DNA of 40,872 bases from Hungatella sp. (GTDB taxonomy: Bacteria > Bacillota > Clostridia > Lachnospirales > Lachnospiraceae): the NCBI GenBank assembly GCA_009712635.1, contig WASS01000001.1, positions 108,487 to 149,358 of the forward strand, given 5' to 3'. A model generated the notes under the pieces. It did no database searches and was not told the origin of the DNA. It saw only the letters and a program-made list of their open reading frames with translations. A program made the position numbers and the translations under genes. This document shows positions 40,869 through 40,872 of the stretch, piece after piece (position 1 is the first letter of the stretch; each line of letters starts with the position of its first letter).

Positions 40869-40872
40869 AAAT

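Noticed and set aside
40832..40872. Start of a CRISPR array
   Set aside because: The 20-bp period leaves only three bases between the 17-base units, with no spacer-sized gap; only two imperfect copies are visible and no cas gene is near.

Overview
The window reads as chromosome from a Gram-positive anaerobe of the Clostridia, most likely Lachnospiraceae (inference). The grounds are AGGAGG-type ribosome sites, an electron-bifurcating NfnAB pair, a GGGtGRT / NifU-like pair, SbcCD, a 2-hydroxycarboxylate transporter with malic enzyme, and a citrate/malate-type two-component system. No rRNA or tRNA gene was seen.

Region 1 (1 to about 14.9 kb) is a decayed HK97-type tailed prophage. The late and early genes lie on the minus strand: terminase, head-tail connectors, tail tube, tail chaperones with a frameshift site, and tape measure, preceded by many small early genes, an antirepressor and a Cro-like regulator. 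A lysogeny module on the plus strand holds a repressor, a membrane protein and an integrase. At least three internal scars are visible. The tape measure runs into an unrelated cell-surface repeat protein near 715-745. The portal N-terminus is joined to the tail end of a head-tail connector near 4205, so the rest of portal, the protease and the major capsid gene are missing. A RecT-like protein diverges abruptly near 8300, where a replication module would be expected. The integrase has one in-frame stop. The element therefore looks unable to excise normally or form particles, yet the terminase, repressor, a Tad2-like protein and a possible lysogenic-conversion membrane protein are intact.

Region 2 (15.0-30.2 kb) is chromosomal and mostly on the minus strand: GGGtGRT and NifU-like proteins, a secreted NlpC/P60 peptidoglycan hydrolase, a MATE exporter, nfnA-nfnB, folA with a divergent ThyX-like protein, a small XRE regulator on plus, sbcD-sbcC, an oligogalacturonate-lyase-like propeller protein, and the downstream part of an MCP-cheW pair.

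Region 3 (31.6-32.2 kb) is a gene-free interval. It contains a perfect-consensus plus-strand promoter about 100 bp ahead of a perfect 15-bp hairpin, a candidate small RNA of about 140 nt. It also contains two copies of one palindrome, one in the MCP leader and one inside the candidate RNA.

Region 4 (32.2-38.3 kb) is a malate/citrate module: malic enzyme and 2HCT transporter on minus, a divergently transcribed CitA/DcuS-type kinase and response regulator on plus, and a convergent DctP lipoprotein without its TRAP permease. A perfect 11-bp tandem repeat upstream of the kinase promoter is a likely regulator site.

Region 5 (38.4-40.9 kb) holds recQ, a small membrane protein with an apparent AUU start, and 20-bp-period direct repeats at the window edge.
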